The notes under the pieces: generated by a model
What the model was told of the DNA's origin: nothing
Databases searched by the model: none
The model's input: only the letters and a program-made list of their open reading frames with translations
Translations under genes and position numbers: made by a program
Assembly: GCA_016214905.1 (NCBI GenBank)
Contig: JACRMQ010000006.1
Span: forward strand, 62,001 to 126,000
DNA: 64,000 bases
Direction of reading: 5' to 3'
Origin: Ignavibacteriales bacterium
Lineage (GTDB): Bacteria > Bacteroidota > Ignavibacteria > UBA10030 > SZUA-254
Part shown: piece by piece, positions 7,203 through 16,468 of the stretch
How positions within the stretch are numbered: the stretch's first letter is position 1
How the letters are laid out: the number at the start of each line of letters is the position of its first letter

Positions 7203-9128
7203 ATGAAGAAGATCTTTTTTATACTATTACCGTTCGCGATACTATTTCTTCAGGCACAGGAAAAGCAACAAAATAAGTCGGAAAAAATAAAAGTAGGTGA
7301 TTTGGTAAATATTAATTTTATCGGTTCGAATATCATATCTAAAAAAGCCGAACTTGTCATATGTGAAGCATATATTGATCGAACTGATCTTGAGCCGTTG
7401 TTGCTTGAAATTCCGATGACGAAGAGCGCATCTGGCTGGAGTTGCACTTTAGAACTCTCTGATCCAAAATCTCGATTTATAGTTTATAGATTTGTTTCGG
7501 GCGATCTGAAAGATGATAATAATGGAGAACCGAACATGATAACAGTTTACACTAAAGATGCCAAACCAATAGAAGGTTCCCATTTGTCCGCTGGAAATTT
7601 TTATTTAACGGGTAGATATTTTGAAATTAAAAGAAAAGCTGATCTGAAGGAAGCTCGTAAAGAATTTGAGTTGGAGAAAAAATATTATCCTCGTTCCTGG
7701 CAGGCAGCGTTAGGAATTATTGATGTCGATTTGAAAGAAAATTCATTCGATGAGAAAAAAACAAAAATTAAAAAAGCATTGGAAAAATTATACAAGTCTA
7801 ATATTGGCAATGAAGATGCCGTTACCGGGATCATCGGAATATACGAACGAATGAACGAAATAGTCAGAGCGGATGCGATACGAGGTGATGCAATCTCCAA
7901 AAGACCGAAAGGAAAGATTGCGCTCGCAAAAGAAGCAGCACAGTTAAGAGCTGAAAAAGATACAGAGAAAAGAGTAACACTTCTGGAAAATCTGTTGAAT
8001 GATTTCCCCGAGATGGAAAAAAATGTGAGACAATCGTATCAGCAAAATCTTGTGCGCGCATATCTTCAATTAAAGAATTATGAAAAAGCAGGTGAGTTAC
8101 TTTCAACGATTGAAAAACCGAATCCCACAATTTATAACTCTATCGCTTGGCCCCTGATTGAACAAGGTGATCAATTGGATAAAGGTATTTTGTTTGCCAA
8201 GCAGGGAGTAGATTTGCTGAGGGGCCAGACAATAGCGGATAAACCTTCATCTATGAGAGTAAAGGAGTGGAACGAAAATAACAAATACACTTTAGCGATG
8301 ATACTTGATACATACGGGACAGGATTACTGAAGGCGGGGAAAAATGATGAGGCGTTGACCGCGTTTGAAGAAGCATATCAACAATCCGACGGTTCGGATC
8401 CGGAGATGAATACCAATTATATTGGTGCTGTTTTAAAAAATCAGAAATATGAAAAGGTAATGGAATTAGGTTTCAGTTGTGTGAAGAAAGGGAAAGAAAC
8501 ACCGGCAATGCTGGATCATCTGAAGGCAGCATATTCATATTCTATAAAATCGGGCGTAAACTTCGATTCTCTTAATATTGAGGATAAGAAAAGATATGAA
8601 GAAATGCTTGCCGAGGCGAACAAAATCAAAGTTGAAGAGATGAGGAAGAAAATTCTGGCAAGTCGCATCAGTGTCCCTGCTGTTGATTTTACTTTGAAAG
8701 ATTTTAATGGATCATCTACAACCTTATCGGCGCTGAAAGGTAAAGTAGTGATAGTCGATTTTTGGGCAACATGGTGTGGTCCTTGTAAGATGTCTTTCCC
8801 GTATTTGCAAAAGGTTTACGAAAAATATCTAAACAATGAAAGTGTAAAATTTTTAGCCGTAAACAGTTGGGAACGGCAGAAAGATTATTCAGATCAATTG
8901 CTGAATGCGAAAAAATTCATTGAAGAAAATAAATATACATTCCCGGTTTTATTGGATGAAAAAACGGATGATCAATATAAAGTTATAAGTGATTATGATG
9001 TAGAGGGAATACCGACGAAATTTTTAATCGACAAATCTGGCAATATCGCTTTCAAAAGTGTTGGATTTGACGGACCAAGCATGGAAGAGGAATTGACTCA
9101 GCAAATCGAAATATTGCTTTCCGAATAG
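7203..9128 (+). CDS. Exported TPR-like protein with C-terminal thioredoxin/TlpA-type redoxin domain
   Basis: 641 residues. The signal peptide is about residues 1-18. A beta-rich domain (about 25-125) is followed by a long helical, TPR-like segment (about 130-480), then a redoxin domain (about 495-641). The active site is W524-C525-G-P-C528 (FWATWCGPCK), with the cis-Pro loop IPTKFLI. By family knowledge such proteins are periplasmic thiol-disulfide reductants, related to TlpA/ResA used in cytochrome c maturation or envelope stress. The TPR fusion suggests a protein-binding scaffold. AGGAG lies 7 bases before the ATG. The gene follows the sigma operon after 117 bases and has its own terminator at 9151-9188. 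Confidence 0.88.
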   Translation: MKKIFFILLPFAILFLQAQEKQQNKSEKIKVGDLVNINFIGSNIISKKAELVICEAYIDRTDLEPLLLEIPMTKSASGWSCTLELSDPKSRFIVYRFVSGDLKDDNNGEPNMITVYTKDAKPIEGSHLSAGNFYLTGRYFEIKRKADLKEARKEFELEKKYYPRSWQAALGIIDVDLKENSFDEKKTKIKKALEKLYKSNIGNEDAVTGIIGIYERMNEIVRADAIRGDAISKRPKGKIALAKEAAQLRAEKDTEKRVTLLENLLNDFPEMEKNVRQSYQQNLVRAYLQLKNYEKAGELLSTIEKPNPTIYNSIAWPLIEQGDQLDKGILFAKQGVDLLRGQTIADKPSSMRVKEWNENNKYTLAMILDTYGTGLLKAGKNDEALTAFEEAYQQSDGSDPEMNTNYIGAVLKNQKYEKVMELGFSCVKKGKETPAMLDHLKAAYSYSIKSGVNFDSLNIEDKKRYEEMLAEANKIKVEEMRKKILASRISVPAVDFTLKDFNGSSTTLSALKGKVVIVDFWATWCGPCKMSFPYLQKVYEKYLNNESVKFLAVNSWERQKDYSDQLLNAKKFIEENKYTFPVLLDEKTDDQYKVISDYDVEGIPTKFLIDKSGNIAFKSVGFDGPSMEEELTQQIEILLSE

Positions 9129-9150
9129 CGCTCATTTTCAGATGTTTTTG

Positions 9151-9188
9151 AAACAAAACAGCAACCAAAATCGGCTGCTGTTTTGTTT
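9151..9188 (+). terminator. Rho-independent terminator after the TPR-thioredoxin gene
   Basis: Perfect 13-base inverted repeat AAACAAAACAGCA (9151-9163) / TGCTGTTTTGTTT (9176-9188) with a 12-base loop and a T-rich 3' arm, 22 bases after the stop codon. Confidence 0.75.
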
Positions 9189-9229
9189 ATGTTGATCTGT
9201 TTATCCGGAGTTTGTTATCTGTAAATTAA

Positions 9230-9256
9230 AAAGGCGACCGAGTTGCAGTCGCCTTT
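9230..9256 (-). terminator. Rho-independent terminator of the W-rich protein gene
   Basis: Inverted repeat AAAGGCGAC (9230-9238) / GTCGCCTTT (9248-9256). Read on the minus strand the stem is followed by TTTTTAATTTAC. It lies about 20 bases beyond the minus-strand gene that ends at 9275. Confidence 0.75.
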
Positions 9257-9274
9257 ACTAATCCACCAACAATA

Positions 9275-10450
9275 TTATGGCCTTCTTCGATTTCTGTCTG
9301 TAGGCCTTGAATTATCCCTGCGTGGTTCAGACTGTGGTCGCTCTCTCATCTGTGGTTGACGAGGTTCTCGAATTTGAGGTGGTTGCCGATCGATCCGTGG
9401 TGCTTCCTGCATCCTCTTTTCAGATGGCCGCTCGTAGTGCGGTGGTCTATTTTGTTCTCTCTGGCTCTCGCGAACCTGACGATCCGGTACTTCTCTTCGC
9501 TCAAATCCCTGAATTCGTGAATCTCGTGGCGCAGAACTTCTATTCTTCTCTATTCCGCGCTCAGGACGTTCAATATCTCGTTTTTGAATCTGATATCTTT
9601 CTTCTTTTCGTTCCGCGGCTCGTTTACCTTCCGATTCTCTTTGATATTCTCTCGGTGATAATCTATCTAGTTGCTTTTTAGACAATCTGTTATCATCTCT
9701 CTGTTCACTAACGCGGGGTCTATACGCCTCTATCCGTTCTGTGTTGCCGTTACGGACTAATCTTTCACCACGGGCATTATCGCGATCAACTATCTCGGTT
9801 CTTCGTACGCGTGAATTGGTTCGCTGTTCAATCGTGCTCAAATCTATTCCACGATTTATTATTCTATTATCTTCACCCCGGATTCTGTATCCTTCATGCG
9901 TACCATTATATATCCTGCGCACCCGATCTATCGGTTGAATATATTCGGTGACTCTCTCGGATGTAAAATGTCTAAATGGAATAAAATTCCAGTAATGCAT
10001 CGGTGTAACCCAATGTCGAGAAAATGTTATACCTACACTTATGCTGAATGTCGCGATCGGTGGCAGAGGTGCCCAACCTATATAGTCGTCATCATATCTC
10101 CAGTCAACCCATGCAGGTCCCCATTCATTGTCCGGAACCCATATCCATCCATAATAATCGTCGTAATTCCATCTGCCATAATGATATGTTGCCCATCCAA
10201 ACGGTTCGTGCGATACCCAGTACCAGCCATAATCTGTCCAAATCCATCTGCCTTCGATGTAAGGACGCCAGCTATGTCGCATGTGCATTGGTCGCCACGC
10301 ATAACCCCAATCCGATTCTATCCATTCACCGTATCGAGCAAGAGGATTGTAAAATACTCCAATATTTACAGATAAATCAAATCGATGCTTAGATTCAGTA
10401 AGGTTCGATACTGCAATCAGGAGTCCGAATATCAAAATTATTTTTTTCAT
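9275..10450 (-). CDS. Exported Trp/Tyr-rich (DUF6600-like) protein with basic Arg/Gln/Pro tail
   Basis: 391 residues from the chosen ATG at 10450, which is preceded by AGGAAAACGCG; the frame also stays open upstream to 10483. A signal peptide (about 1-20) is followed by a striking aromatic segment (about 30-140) with repeated YG-W-W, GRWIWTDYGWYWV and WVPDNEWGPAWV motifs and ending WAPLPP. This is the pattern of the DUF6600 family, found in envelope proteins of several phyla. Residues from about 190 on are low-complexity and very rich in Arg, Glu, Gln and Pro, probably disordered. Function is unknown. Its biased composition creates long antisense frames on the plus strand that I do not regard as genes. 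Confidence 0.85.
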   Translation of the reverse strand: MKKIILIFGLLIAVSNLTESKHRFDLSVNIGVFYNPLARYGEWIESDWGYAWRPMHMRHSWRPYIEGRWIWTDYGWYWVSHEPFGWATYHYGRWNYDDYYGWIWVPDNEWGPAWVDWRYDDDYIGWAPLPPIATFSISVGITFSRHWVTPMHYWNFIPFRHFTSERVTEYIQPIDRVRRIYNGTHEGYRIRGEDNRIINRGIDLSTIEQRTNSRVRRTEIVDRDNARGERLVRNGNTERIEAYRPRVSEQRDDNRLSKKQLDRLSPREYQRESEGKRAAERKEERYQIQKRDIERPERGIEKNRSSAPRDSRIQGFERREVPDRQVRESQREQNRPPHYERPSEKRMQEAPRIDRQPPQIREPRQPQMRERPQSEPRRDNSRPTDRNRRRP

Positions 10451-10696
10451 CGCGTTTTCCTTTCCTTTTATACTGAAATTCATTTTCTAAATTAAATATT
10501 ACAATGTCTATGCCATCTGATTTTTGGTGAATATTCTTAAAATATTGGAATTTCATTTGGTTTTTGTCTAAAAAATCGATCATTAATGTCGATAATGCAA
10601 GACGTTTCTGGATTTACTTAGTTTGTGATATATGTGCTTGACTTTGCTTCAGCTTCTCATTATTTTACTGTACGTTGTATATAGATTTTCTCTCCC

Positions 10697-12445
10697 TTGT
10701 TTTATTTCAATAAGCCAAAAATTGTGAATATTACCATTAAATATTTCCTATTGTTCGGGATGATCTCTATTTTGTTGATCCCAACCATCGTTGTTAGTCA
10801 GAGATCTCAACCCGATAATTTTCGTGGGTATCTTGAGGAAACTTTGGTAAAACTTCCCGGTGTAAACTCCGGAATTTATCTTCAACCCAAAGAAGATGAT
10901 TTAATGCACTGGAGTAAGATCATCCATTCAATCCGGATGAATTTATTAGATAGCTGCCGTGATTTATTGACTAATTACAATTATGAATTAGTCCAATTTA
11001 AAGATGCAGTCACCGAAAATGTTTATGACATAATTCGAGAAAAATATCCAATCCAATACGGATGGGGGACGTACATTTATAATCACGGCCATAAAAGAAG
11101 ATTACATATTGAAATCAATCACCCGTTCGATGATCCTCAAGCACTTATAATCGGTGGAGAATTATTTCGACGTCTGAACTGTGAGTGGATGCTCATCGGC
11201 GGTACAAGCCGGAAAGCTTTAGCCGGTAATTTAAATGCAGATATGGGACGGATGAGACAGACAGTTTTTGAGCGATGGCACGAAACACTATCAAATCTAA
11301 CTTATGTTACACTCTCGATTCATAGTTACGATGAAACCGTATTTCCGCAACCGATTAATTCTACCGATGTTATAGTTAGTAATGGCTCTACATCCGATCA
11401 ACAATGGGGAATATCTCAATTAAGTTTGGCATTCCGCGATACGATGCGAGCCGCAGGGTACTGGTGCGGACTTGCCATGTACGATTCCGGCTATGCGCGA
11501 CTTGCCGGTGGATGGAATACGCAAGGAACATTTTCAAACGACAGCATGGGATTCGGGCACTGGTTATATTTGGAGATTTCGAAAAAGATAAGATTGAAGA
11601 TGTGGGAATATCCGAAGCTTGTTGCCGCATTGGAGAGAGCTCTGGACCTCACAGGGAGGAAAATATCTCAGCAGGTTAATAAGGGTTTTGGGCTCGTTTC
11701 ACCCCGGATCATAAAACTTGATTCTTCAAGGAAATTATTTTTCCCGCAAAGTCCGTCTGATACATACAGGATTGTTTCATTTGATCCGAAGAAAAAAATA
11801 ACCGATACCCTCACTGGTAGGATGGGACAATGGCGGAATGTTTTCGGTAAGAAAAACGGTTCGTCTGTAACTATACTCGATTCTTCACAACGCGATTTTC
11901 TGAGGGCTCTCACTCGATCGAGTCAAAATAAAATGGTTTCAAAAATTATCGAATCACCGAGACAAGCATCATCTATTATTCGATTGAAGGATCAAGTGCA
12001 AGATACTTCATCGTACGACACGGATGAAGAAAGTCGGGAAGAACCTATTCAGGTACATCGTATTCCGCTGGAACCTGTTTTTGAAAATACATTTGTCTCT
12101 CAAACCGAACTCGCCCCGTATAAATGGGAAGGCGTTATTACCGGATGGTTTGCCCCTTCTATACCAACGTTTGATTTATCTGAAGGAAGCGTGACCGAGG
12201 GGTTACATCTGCCTCGGTTTTTGATTCCATTAGTTAATAGTTCATTCTCTAATGGTAAAAAATCGTTTCTTGGTATTCAGATGACTACTTATCTCGTTGA
12301 TGAGATTGCCCGGCTCGTGAACGAATATGAAATCACAGACCGCGATATCGGCTTGATAGCGGAACAATCATCTTCCGGAGAGTATTACATTCGCATAATT
12401 CCCACCGGGGAACCAGAAACAGAGATTGCGGAAGCAATCAAATAA
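10697..12445 (+). CDS. Exported protein of unknown function with a possible metallohydrolase-like core
   Basis: 582 residues from TTG at 10697; an ATG at 10760 is an alternative start. The N-terminus holds a long hydrophobic segment (about 15-34), so the protein is exported or membrane-anchored. The central part has conserved-looking histidines and acids: H137-I-E139-x2-H142-P (LHIEINHPFDD), then MLIGGTSRKA, and SIHSYDE with H209. This resembles the layout of metal-dependent amidase or N-formylglutamate-amidohydrolase-like enzymes, but I cannot assign it to a family. The C-terminal 150 residues show no domain I recognise. It stands alone, between the divergent DUF6600 gene and the S24 repressor gene. 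Confidence 0.7.
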   Translation: MFYFNKPKIVNITIKYFLLFGMISILLIPTIVVSQRSQPDNFRGYLEETLVKLPGVNSGIYLQPKEDDLMHWSKIIHSIRMNLLDSCRDLLTNYNYELVQFKDAVTENVYDIIREKYPIQYGWGTYIYNHGHKRRLHIEINHPFDDPQALIIGGELFRRLNCEWMLIGGTSRKALAGNLNADMGRMRQTVFERWHETLSNLTYVTLSIHSYDETVFPQPINSTDVIVSNGSTSDQQWGISQLSLAFRDTMRAAGYWCGLAMYDSGYARLAGGWNTQGTFSNDSMGFGHWLYLEISKKIRLKMWEYPKLVAALERALDLTGRKISQQVNKGFGLVSPRIIKLDSSRKLFFPQSPSDTYRIVSFDPKKKITDTLTGRMGQWRNVFGKKNGSSVTILDSSQRDFLRALTRSSQNKMVSKIIESPRQASSIIRLKDQVQDTSSYDTDEESREEPIQVHRIPLEPVFENTFVSQTELAPYKWEGVITGWFAPSIPTFDLSEGSVTEGLHLPRFLIPLVNSSFSNGKKSFLGIQMTTYLVDEIARLVNEYEITDRDIGLIAEQSSSGEYYIRIIPTGEPETEIAEAIK

Positions 12446-12573
12446 TAGAATTCCTTCCATCTTAGTTAATTATCTCTACTTGACTCCTTCAATAAATTGT
12501 TTTATATTCATTTTGTGACATAAATGTCTAATAGCCACATAATCAAGACATTAATGGCGTGAAAGGACTAAAT

Positions 12574-13227
12574 ATGAAAATAAACATAGCAGAACGTATC
12601 CGCTTGGCTCGTGAAAACAAAGGATACGATCAAATAACTCTCGCAAAAAAGGTCGATGTTGCTTCAAGGACCGTACAAAGATGGGAAGGGGGATTGCAGG
12701 TCCCCGATAGCAACTATCTCATTAAATTAGCAAAACATACTAATGTTCGTCCAGAGTGGCTCCTCACAGGTGATGGAGAGATGTATTATCCTCCTCAACC
12801 AAAAGGAAAGGTTATTCCGTTTAATCAGGAAGCACTACTGAGAAAAGTAACAATGGTCGATCTTCCTGTGTTATCGACTGTTCCTGCAGGAAAAACCGCG
12901 GCAATTTTTCATCCAGAATATGTTGAGAAATATATAACCGTCGATAACATCAAAGATCCTCGGGCTTTTGCGCTTATCGTAAAAGGAAAGAGCATGTTTC
13001 CTATGATTGAAGATGGAGACATCGTTGTTGTAAGTCCTCAGCAAGAAGTTCGGAGTGGAGATATCTGCGTAATCCGCGTGAATGATGAAGATGTTCTAAA
13101 AAAAATTAAGATCGATGATGATTTTGTCCATCTTATTCCTATCAACACAAGTTTTGAACCGATTTCTGTCCGAAAACGTGATGTAACATTTCTCTGGAAA
13201 GTCGTCAGAGTGATCAAAAATCTTTAA
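12574..13227 (+). CDS. XRE-family repressor with S24 (LexA/CI-type) self-cleaving peptidase domain
   Basis: 217 residues from ATG 12574, which has AAAGGA just upstream; an in-frame GTG at 12559 is less likely. The N-terminal helix-turn-helix (about 5-65) reads LAKKVDVASRTVQRWEGG. The C-terminal S24 domain has the scissile pair A105-G106 (VPAGKTA), nucleophile S140 (KGKSMFPMI) and general base K176 (DEDVLKK). These are the elements of RecA-stimulated autocleavage in LexA and phage CI proteins. No prophage genes are nearby, so it is more likely a chromosomal stress or SOS-like regulator than a phage repressor. Its target operators are not identifiable here. Confidence 0.9.
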   Translation: MKINIAERIRLARENKGYDQITLAKKVDVASRTVQRWEGGLQVPDSNYLIKLAKHTNVRPEWLLTGDGEMYYPPQPKGKVIPFNQEALLRKVTMVDLPVLSTVPAGKTAAIFHPEYVEKYITVDNIKDPRAFALIVKGKSMFPMIEDGDIVVVSPQQEVRSGDICVIRVNDEDVLKKIKIDDDFVHLIPINTSFEPISVRKRDVTFLWKVVRVIKNL

Positions 13228-13355
13228 ATAACGCATCTTTCATTTCTGATTCAAATCACACCTACATAGAACGGTGATAGTAATCACTCGTTCATCCTCA
13301 TTCTACCTGTATATTACACCAAGTAAATTTTCCCCCACAATATCCAGGTATAATC

Positions 13356-14006
13356 ATGGTTGAGTACAGACAAAGTACAAACGGTATTAAATTGTCAACG
13401 GTTCATCGTAAACCAATGAATGTTGGATTAGTTGCCAAAATATGTCAGGTAAGCAAGAAGACTGTCTTAAACTGGATATACCGCGATGCACTGAAAGCGT
13501 TCACAACTTATGGTGGTCATTACCGTGTTTGGCCCGGCGATTTGAAAGAATTTATTACCAAGGCGGGAATTAATGTTCCTTTTAATTTTGTGGATGAGCG
13601 TCAAACAACTTTCCTCGTAGTCGATGATGATCAGGGTTTCTCACTTCTGTTGAAGGAAATAATTTGTTCAGAATTTCCGGATGCGAATGTTATTTTAACA
13701 GATGATGGTTATGAAGCGCTACTTCTAATCGGTGAGAGGAAACCACATATTGTACTTCTTGATTTGCGAATGCCGAAAATCGATGGTTTTCAAGTTCTTG
13801 ATTTGTTAAAAGCCCGTAAGCGAGATCATACACCAAAAATTATTGTACTCTCGGGGTATCTTGATTCCGATTCAAGGCAAAAACTTGCCGGTTCAATTGC
13901 CGAAGAAGTCTGGGAAAAAGGTAAGAGCATAAGCGATATGCGCGAGGGCTTACGAAAACTTTTAAACTCCACCCCGATTCGAAAAAAACTTGCTGTATCT
14001 CTATAA
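13356..14006 (+). CDS. Response regulator with N-terminal excisionase/MerR-like HTH and C-terminal receiver
   Basis: 216 residues. The N-terminal part (about 24-72) is a helix-turn-helix of the excisionase/MerR-like HTH_17 type (VGLVAKICQVSKKTVLNWI followed by GGHYRVWPGDLKEFI). The C-terminal half is a receiver (about 84-205) with the acidic pair in VVDDDQG, phosphorylation site D136 (VLLDLRMPKIDG) and the switch region IIVLSGYLD. This domain order is the reverse of common response regulators. The next gene, 30 bases downstream, encodes a receiver-like/HisKA protein, so the two probably act in one phosphorelay (inference). Confidence 0.85.
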   Translation: MVEYRQSTNGIKLSTVHRKPMNVGLVAKICQVSKKTVLNWIYRDALKAFTTYGGHYRVWPGDLKEFITKAGINVPFNFVDERQTTFLVVDDDQGFSLLLKEIICSEFPDANVILTDDGYEALLLIGERKPHIVLLDLRMPKIDGFQVLDLLKARKRDHTPKIIVLSGYLDSDSRQKLAGSIAEEVWEKGKSISDMREGLRKLLNSTPIRKKLAVSL

Positions 14007-14036
14007 CCATTAACTCCGTTTATTTTAAATAATAAC

Positions 14037-14735
14037 ATGAGAATCCTCCGAATTTTTTTAGTAGAAAATACTATCGCGCGAGCCGATAATATCCGAAAAA
14101 AATTAGCGCAGATAGAGACCATTCGTTTTTCGGTAACTACGTCGATCGTGAAAGATACCGAAGAAACATTTAAAGATGTTGCCGATCAGATCGATGTTAT
14201 CCTGTTCGGAGAAAAAGTCAGGCCATCGCGGATTATTGAATTGACTAAATTGTTCAGATCATATAATACCGTAATACCGATATTTTTGCTTACCAATCAA
14301 AGCGAAGCACGGGTTCAAAGAAAATACCGCATTGCCGGTGTGGATGATACACTAAATATATCGGAGATTGAAACGCCGCTTTTCCAATGGACATTCACAA
14401 GCACGGTTGAACACGCAGTCTTGAAAAAGAAAGCAAAAGAGTATGATGTTTTAAACAACCGCCTGAGGAGCATAAATGAATCGCTCGCGACTTTCATGCA
14501 CGACATGAATAACCCGATTAGCGTGATACGTCTTGCAATGTACCATCTCGATAACCCTGATGTCGCGAATGATAAAAGGGAAACATTTTTGAAAATTCTT
14601 GTTTCAAATGTTGAGAAGTTAGATCTTCAGATGCAAGATTTAAGGAATATCCGCAGGCAGTTGAGCGATAAAAAATCGCAAACCGCTAAAATTCTATCTC
14701 TTAAAAATACACTGCCGCTCTCGGCAATTCATTAA
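14037..14735 (+). CDS. Receiver-like protein with histidine-kinase dimerization domain but no ATPase domain
   Basis: 232 residues. The N-terminal 125 residues resemble a degenerate receiver (LRIFLVENTIARADNIRKKL; DVILFGEK; IPIFLLTNQ) in which the usual phospho-acceptor Asp is replaced. A coiled linker (about 125-150) leads to a HisKA-type segment with the H-box MHDMNNPISVIR; the candidate phospho-acceptor is H155. The protein ends soon after the dimerization helices, and no N, G1 or G2 ATP-binding boxes follow in this frame or beyond the stop. It could be a phosphotransfer protein, a decoy dimer partner, or a truncated kinase. It lies directly after the response-regulator gene. Confidence 0.72.
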   Translation: MRILRIFLVENTIARADNIRKKLAQIETIRFSVTTSIVKDTEETFKDVADQIDVILFGEKVRPSRIIELTKLFRSYNTVIPIFLLTNQSEARVQRKYRIAGVDDTLNISEIETPLFQWTFTSTVEHAVLKKKAKEYDVLNNRLRSINESLATFMHDMNNPISVIRLAMYHLDNPDVANDKRETFLKILVSNVEKLDLQMQDLRNIRRQLSDKKSQTAKILSLKNTLPLSAIH

Positions 14736-14815
14736 CCAGTTCCTTTTTTATTTCAATCTGATTTTCTTTACATTCTGGTGAATTATTCTTCTTAATTCAT
14801 ACAGAATGTGTTATT

Positions 14816-15910
14816 ATGGGATTCAAATGTGGAATCGTTGGACTGCCGAATGTCGGCAAGTCTACTCTCTTCAACGCAATTACAGCCGCAGGAGCGCGGG
14901 TTGCCAATTATCCATTCACAACTATTGAACCACAAGTAGGGGTTGTTGCTGTTCCTGATAAGCGCCTCGATGATCTTGCGAAAATATTCAAACCACCCAA
15001 AGTAATCCCAACCACGATTGAATTTGTTGATATTGCCGGACTTGTAAAGAACGCAAACAAAGGGGAGGGACTTGGGAATCAATTTCTTTCTCACATACGC
15101 GAGGTTGATGCGATTGTTCATGTTGTCCGTTGTTTTAAGAATGATGATGTCAGCCATGTTGAGAGTGATCTTAATTCAAAACGCGATATTGAAATAATCG
15201 AAACCGAATTACTTTTAAAAGACCTGGACACCGTAGAGAAAAAACAACACGAGACCGAAAAGAAAGCAAAGAGCGGTGATAAGAAAATAAAAAATGAGGT
15301 TGATTTTTATACAAGATTGAAAATATATCTGGGAGAAGGTAAACCGGCTCGTTCGTTCAATGTTTCTGAAAATGAAAAGGAATATTTTGCCAATCTCCAT
15401 TTACTTTCGGTTAAGCCGGTTATGTTTGTGGCAAACGTTGATGAAGATGGATTGACTGGTAAGGGTGACTACTTGAATCCGGTTCGTGAGGTGGCTAAAA
15501 GTGAAAACGCGACTGCTATTTTAATTGATGCCGAGATGGAAGCCGAAATTGCCTCAATGGAATATTCGGAGAGAGAAGAATTCTTGAAAGATCTTGGTGT
15601 TCCTGAATCGGGATTGGATAAAGTAATACACCAGGGGTATGCACTCTTAAATCTAATTACCTTTTTCACACACAACGAAAAAGAGCTGCGCGCATGGACT
15701 ATTACAAAAGGGACAAAAGCCCCGCAAGCCGCCGGAAAAATACACACCGATTTTGAGCGTGGTTTTATACGTGCAGAAGTTTTAAAATATGGAGATTTAC
15801 TTAAGTTCGGCTCAGAACACGCCGCAAGAGAGAAAGGACACTTCGCAGTTCACGGTCACGATTATGATGTTGAGGATGGAGATATTATTTTTTTCAGGTT
15901 TAATGTATAG
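14816..15910 (+). CDS. ychF: Ribosome-associated ATPase YchF (OBG family)
   Basis: 364 residues, the standard length. The G1 loop is GLPNVGKST (residues 8-16), with G3 in FVDIAGLVKNANKGEGLGN. The G4 position reads NVDE in place of the NKxD of true GTPases, the hallmark that makes YchF prefer ATP. A helical insertion (about 125-200) and the C-terminal TGS domain (about 280-364, AWTITKGTKAPQAAGKIH) complete the family layout. By family knowledge it binds ribosomes and takes part in translation and stress response. It is a single gene with no obvious operon partner. Confidence 0.96.
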   Translation: MGFKCGIVGLPNVGKSTLFNAITAAGARVANYPFTTIEPQVGVVAVPDKRLDDLAKIFKPPKVIPTTIEFVDIAGLVKNANKGEGLGNQFLSHIREVDAIVHVVRCFKNDDVSHVESDLNSKRDIEIIETELLLKDLDTVEKKQHETEKKAKSGDKKIKNEVDFYTRLKIYLGEGKPARSFNVSENEKEYFANLHLLSVKPVMFVANVDEDGLTGKGDYLNPVREVAKSENATAILIDAEMEAEIASMEYSEREEFLKDLGVPESGLDKVIHQGYALLNLITFFTHNEKELRAWTITKGTKAPQAAGKIHTDFERGFIRAEVLKYGDLLKFGSEHAAREKGHFAVHGHDYDVEDGDIIFFRFNV

Positions 15911-16032
15911 TATATCCCGATGTTGCTATTATAGATTCTCTTGGTTATTCAATTAACAACATATATGATTAATAATATAATAAATCCAAATCCGCCCCCT
16001 TTCTCAGTATAAAGAAAAATATATAATAAATC

Positions 16033-16452
16033 CTAACATACCCAATCAATACATAGAACTTTACCTGTTTGGGAGTCAATATATATACAAACACCACCAT
16101 CCAATCCCATTGTTTTAGTTCTGCATTTACCTATCCAAAAAATCTTATCTCTAAAGCTTTTTATTAAACCCCAATACCCTTTATCCCAACTAGGATCGTT
16201 TGGGCGATACAAACCCTTCGCGGAATCAAGTGTGATCGGATTATTATCAATTTCAATGATCCACTCATCAGGATCTTTTTTATGTGTTCTTAATTCTTTT
16301 ACACATATTTCATATGCTTGTTCTTTTGTAATAGTTGCATCTTTTTGTGAACATCCATTAATAAAAAATTCAATTCCACACAGAAGAAATATGCTGATTA
16401 TCCCAATTTTCAATTTTATCCGAATCTTATTATTTTGTAAAAGATAATTCAA
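16033..16452 (-). CDS. Hypothetical lipoprotein or exported protein
   Basis: 139 residues. A basic N-terminus and hydrophobic stretch (about 15-33, IGIISIFLLCGIEFFINGC) end at Cys34 in a weak lipobox (INGC). The mature part begins SQKDATITKEQAYEICVKEL, which looks like the start of a PepSY-like fold (helix, then short strands), and ends in GKVLCIDWVC. I do not recognise a specific family. It lies 17 bases after the stop of the DUF59 gene on the same strand, so the two may be co-transcribed. Confidence 0.65.
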   Translation of the reverse strand: MNYLLQNNKIRIKLKIGIISIFLLCGIEFFINGCSQKDATITKEQAYEICVKELRTHKKDPDEWIIEIDNNPITLDSAKGLYRPNDPSWDKGYWGLIKSFRDKIFWIGKCRTKTMGLDGGVCIYIDSQTGKVLCIDWVC

Positions 16453-16468
16453 TTAACAGTCTTTCTAT

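Noticed and set aside
9307-10392. Several long plus-strand frames opposite the W-rich protein (9307-9681, 9896-10375, 10048-10392)
   Set aside because: They are antisense to a gene with extreme Arg/Trp/Tyr bias, which removes stop codons on the other strand. No ribosome sites or family features are seen.
12559-13227. The S24 repressor as a prophage marker
   Set aside because: No integrase, structural or replication phage genes and no att-like repeats are visible around it.
13356-13560. Excisionase-like HTH as a sign of an integrated element
   Set aside because: The HTH is fused to a receiver domain and no recombinase is near; it is a regulator.
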